From assembly GCA_946999025.1 (NCBI GenBank), contig CAMQBP010000026.1, forward strand, positions 1 to 15,824: a stretch of 15,824 nucleotides of DNA, read 5' to 3'. The position numbers were made by a program, and so were the translations under genes. Under the pieces are notes generated by a model that made no database searches, was not told the origin of the DNA, and saw only the letters and a program-made list of their open reading frames with translations. Below, in pieces: positions 13,933-15,824 of the stretch. This DNA comes from an uncultured Prevotella sp. Its GTDB lineage: Bacteria; Bacteroidota; Bacteroidia; Bacteroidales; Bacteroidaceae. Within the stretch, counting starts at the first letter, position 1; every line of letters begins with the position of its first letter.

Positions 13933-15003
13933 ATGATAACAGATTTCGAAGAATATATCCGACAGAGCGAACCGCATAAACGTGAGAAAGGTTATGCGTG
14001 GCAGACGGCGATTGGCTTGCAAGCTGTTGATGGGCTGAAGACTTCGGACTATCTGCGTGAGACTGCTCGACAGCATATCGAGGGCGACATCACGATTGAA
14101 GAGGTAAAGCAGCTTGTCAATAGCTATTATGAGTCGAGAACTGCCCGTAAGGATATCGAGGACAGGACAGAGGAAGCAGATAAAGTTTCGGCTCGTATCG
14201 CCGAACTGCTATCCGAGCAGAGTTTTACATTCTCACCATTGGAATATATTTCTATTCATCGTCGATTGTTTGAAGGTATCTATGAACACGCTGGTAAGAT
14301 AAGAGATTACAATATTACGAAAAAAGAATGGGTACTGAATGGAGAAACTGTGCTGTATGCTGGTGCGGATAGTATTCGTGAGACGCTGGATTACGACTTT
14401 GCCCGTGAAAAGGAATACGATTATAGACGCCATGACACAGCAGAAACCGTGAGCCATATTGCTCAATTTGTTTCAGATCTTTGGCAAATTCATCCATTTG
14501 GTGAGGGTAATACTCGCACAACGGCAGTTTTCATCATCAAGTATCTGCGTACATTTGGCTTTGACATCAGCAACGAAACTTTCACCAACGATTCGTGGTA
14601 CTTCCGCAATGCACTCGTTCGAGCCAACTATAACAATATGCCTAAGGGGATTTTTGCAACAACACAATACCTTGAAACTTTCTTCCGTAACCTGATATTA
14701 GGTGAGCAGAATGAATTGAAGAATAGGTATCTGCATGTGTCGGCAGAAAGTCAAAGTGCGGCAGAGAATGCTCCAAAGTGCAATATTTGCACTTTGAATT
14801 GCACTTTAGAAGAATTGGCATTGCTCAACTTTATTAAAGAGAAGCCGAATGCAACGCAAAAAGAAATAGCTGAGCATATAGGAAAATCAGAACGGACAAT
14901 AAAATCGATGACTGTAAAATTATCTACGCAAGGCATTATTGAACGCAAAAATGGTCGGCGCAATGGCTATTGGGTAATCAAAAATAGTAAAACGAACTAC
15001 TAA
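13933..15003 (+). CDS. Fic-domain protein with C-terminal winged helix, 356 aa
   Basis: Fic domain core at about 100-250 with motif HPFGEGNTRTTAVF (H187-F200) and the preceding hairpin KIRDYNITKKEWVLNGETVLYAGAD. The catalytic His and the GN pair are present, but the usual GNGRxxR reads GNTRTTA: Gly is Thr and the second Arg is Ala. Fic proteins transfer AMP or other nucleotide moieties to hydroxyl groups. The N-terminus (50-95) is helical, like the N-terminal part of related Bacteroidales Fic proteins, and I see no clear (S/T)xxxE(G/N) inhibitory motif. The C-terminal 60 residues (NATQKEIAEHIGKSERTIKSMTVKLSTQGIIERKNGRR) form a winged HTH, suggesting DNA binding or autoregulation. Together with the second Fic gene (10-nt gap) it forms an operon behind the broken XRE gene. 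Confidence 0.9.
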   Translation: MITDFEEYIRQSEPHKREKGYAWQTAIGLQAVDGLKTSDYLRETARQHIEGDITIEEVKQLVNSYYESRTARKDIEDRTEEADKVSARIAELLSEQSFTFSPLEYISIHRRLFEGIYEHAGKIRDYNITKKEWVLNGETVLYAGADSIRETLDYDFAREKEYDYRRHDTAETVSHIAQFVSDLWQIHPFGEGNTRTTAVFIIKYLRTFGFDISNETFTNDSWYFRNALVRANYNNMPKGIFATTQYLETFFRNLILGEQNELKNRYLHVSAESQSAAENAPKCNICTLNCTLEELALLNFIKEKPNATQKEIAEHIGKSERTIKSMTVKLSTQGIIERKNGRRNGYWVIKNSKTNY

Positions 15004-15013
15004 ATTCCCATTT

Positions 15014-15824
15014 ATGGCAGAGCATAAAAAACAACATAAAATATCTATTCGCTTCTTCAATGACCGTGAGGTAAGGGCGGTATGGGACGAGGAACAAAAC
15101 TGTTGGTGGTTCTCGGCTACCGATATCGTACGGGCTATTAATAACGAGCCTGACTATACAAAAGCGGGTAATTATTGGCGTTGGTTGAAACGGAAACTGA
15201 AACAAGAAAATATTGAACTCGTGAGTGCTACTCACGGCTTCAAATTTGAAGCTCTAGACGGCAAGATGCGTATTGCAGACGTCCTTGATAGTGAAGGAGT
15301 GAGTTTATTAGCAAAACACTATCCTAACAATCGGGCTAATGAGTTCCTTGACTGGTTTACATACAGCGATAATACATTGGATGGGCAGAGCAAGAAGAAA
15401 GCATACCAGTTATACGAAAGTGGAATACTGAAAAGTCTTGAGCCGGGTAGTGTAAAGTGTCTGCAGCAGATCCATGCTTATCTCTTTGGAGGATTGTATG
15501 ACTTTGCAGGACAAATTCGCACGAAGAATATATCCAAAGGAGGTTTTACCTTTGCTAATTGTATGCACTTCCCTGCTACGCTGCAAACGATTGAAAGAAT
15601 GCCAGAAACAACCTTCAACGAGATAATGAACAAATATGTTGATATGAATGTTGCGCATCCATTTATGGAAGGCAATGGTCGTAGCACTCGCATTTGGCTT
15701 GACCTCATGCTGAAGCGTTCTCTCAAACGGTGTGTAGATTGGAGTCAGATAAATAAAAACGAATATCTATCTGCAATGCGTGAAAGTGTTTCTGATAGTA
15801 CACACATCAAGGCTTTAGTGCTAC
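15014..15824 (+). CDS. BRO-N/antirepressor-type domain fused to a Fic domain, cut by window edge
   Basis: The first 270 residues are visible. Residues about 10-113 match the BRO-N type domain of phage antirepressors and DinD-like proteins: WWFSATDIVRAINNEP, YWRWLKRKLKQENIELVSATHG, LDGKMRIADVLDSEGVSLL and NRANEFLDWF. From about 130 a Fic domain follows: ILKSLEPGSVKCLQQIHAYLFGGLYDFAGQIRTKNIS and the complete motif HPFMEGNGRSTRIW (H215-W228) with both Arg residues, so it should be an active AMPylating enzyme. The start ATG is 10 nt after the stop of the first Fic gene. The BRO-N domain may bind DNA or bring the enzyme to a target; no inhibitory motif is visible in the part present. Confidence 0.9.
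   Translation, partial: MAEHKKQHKISIRFFNDREVRAVWDEEQNCWWFSATDIVRAINNEPDYTKAGNYWRWLKRKLKQENIELVSATHGFKFEALDGKMRIADVLDSEGVSLLAKHYPNNRANEFLDWFTYSDNTLDGQSKKKAYQLYESGILKSLEPGSVKCLQQIHAYLFGGLYDFAGQIRTKNISKGGFTFANCMHFPATLQTIERMPETTFNEIMNKYVDMNVAHPFMEGNGRSTRIWLDLMLKRSLKRCVDWSQINKNEYLSAMRESVSDSTHIKALVL

Overview
The window reads as an accessory segment of a Bacteroidales chromosome or integrated element, probably Bacteroides/Prevotella-like. The best evidence is the promoters: several genes are preceded by the Bacteroidetes -7 box TAnnTTTG, twice with a TTG/TTTG -33 element at 19-20 bp, instead of sigma70-type boxes or strong Shine-Dalgarno sequences. The families also fit: a DUF4143 AAA ATPase, Fic with C-terminal winged helix, BRO-N/Fic fusion, small XRE regulators. 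I see no rRNA, tRNA, CRISPR array, integrase or intact transposase.

Layout. (a) 1-2960, minus strand, moderate GC: a Pif1-like helicase cut by the left edge, preceded by two small paralogous proteins of unknown function (168 and 147 aa), and a 138-aa highly basic protein. Two promoters here each carry, at the same distance upstream of the -7 box, a palindrome AATGGTTCC-N9-GGAACCATT or a variant; a third copy covers the stop codon of the next gene at 3192. (b) 3192-8430, minus strand, clearly more AT-rich: a compact, translationally coupled four-gene operon XRE regulator > HEPN-like protein > 1110-aa protein with two NTPase domains (MinD/ParA-type KGGMGR plus a second P-loop ATPase) > WYL-domain regulator. 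This looks like a self-regulated conflict or anti-phage system and is the best candidate here for an undescribed system. (c) 8706-10842, minus strand: a DUF4143 ATPase with a PD-(D/E)xK-like C-terminus, followed by a two-TM protein split by a one-base frameshift. (d) 10843-11883: a promoter, a 23-bp tandem array of about nine copies that decays from one end to the other, and an unrecognised minus-strand ORF. (e) 11942-13508, plus strand: a PUA/EVE-like plus PD-(D/E)xK nuclease, a probable modification-dependent restriction enzyme, split by a frameshift in a run of six G. (f) 13702-15824, plus strand: an XRE repressor gene with an in-frame TGA, then two Fic genes 10 bp apart; the first has an altered Fic motif, the second is fused to a BRO-N antirepressor-type domain and runs off the right edge.

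Taken together this resembles a defence/toxin island. Two or three of its modules are inactivated or switchable (frameshifts at an A5 and a G6 run, and a nonsense codon), whereas the XRE-HEPN-ATPase-WYL operon is fully open. Functional assignments rest on motif recognition by eye; no database search was run.
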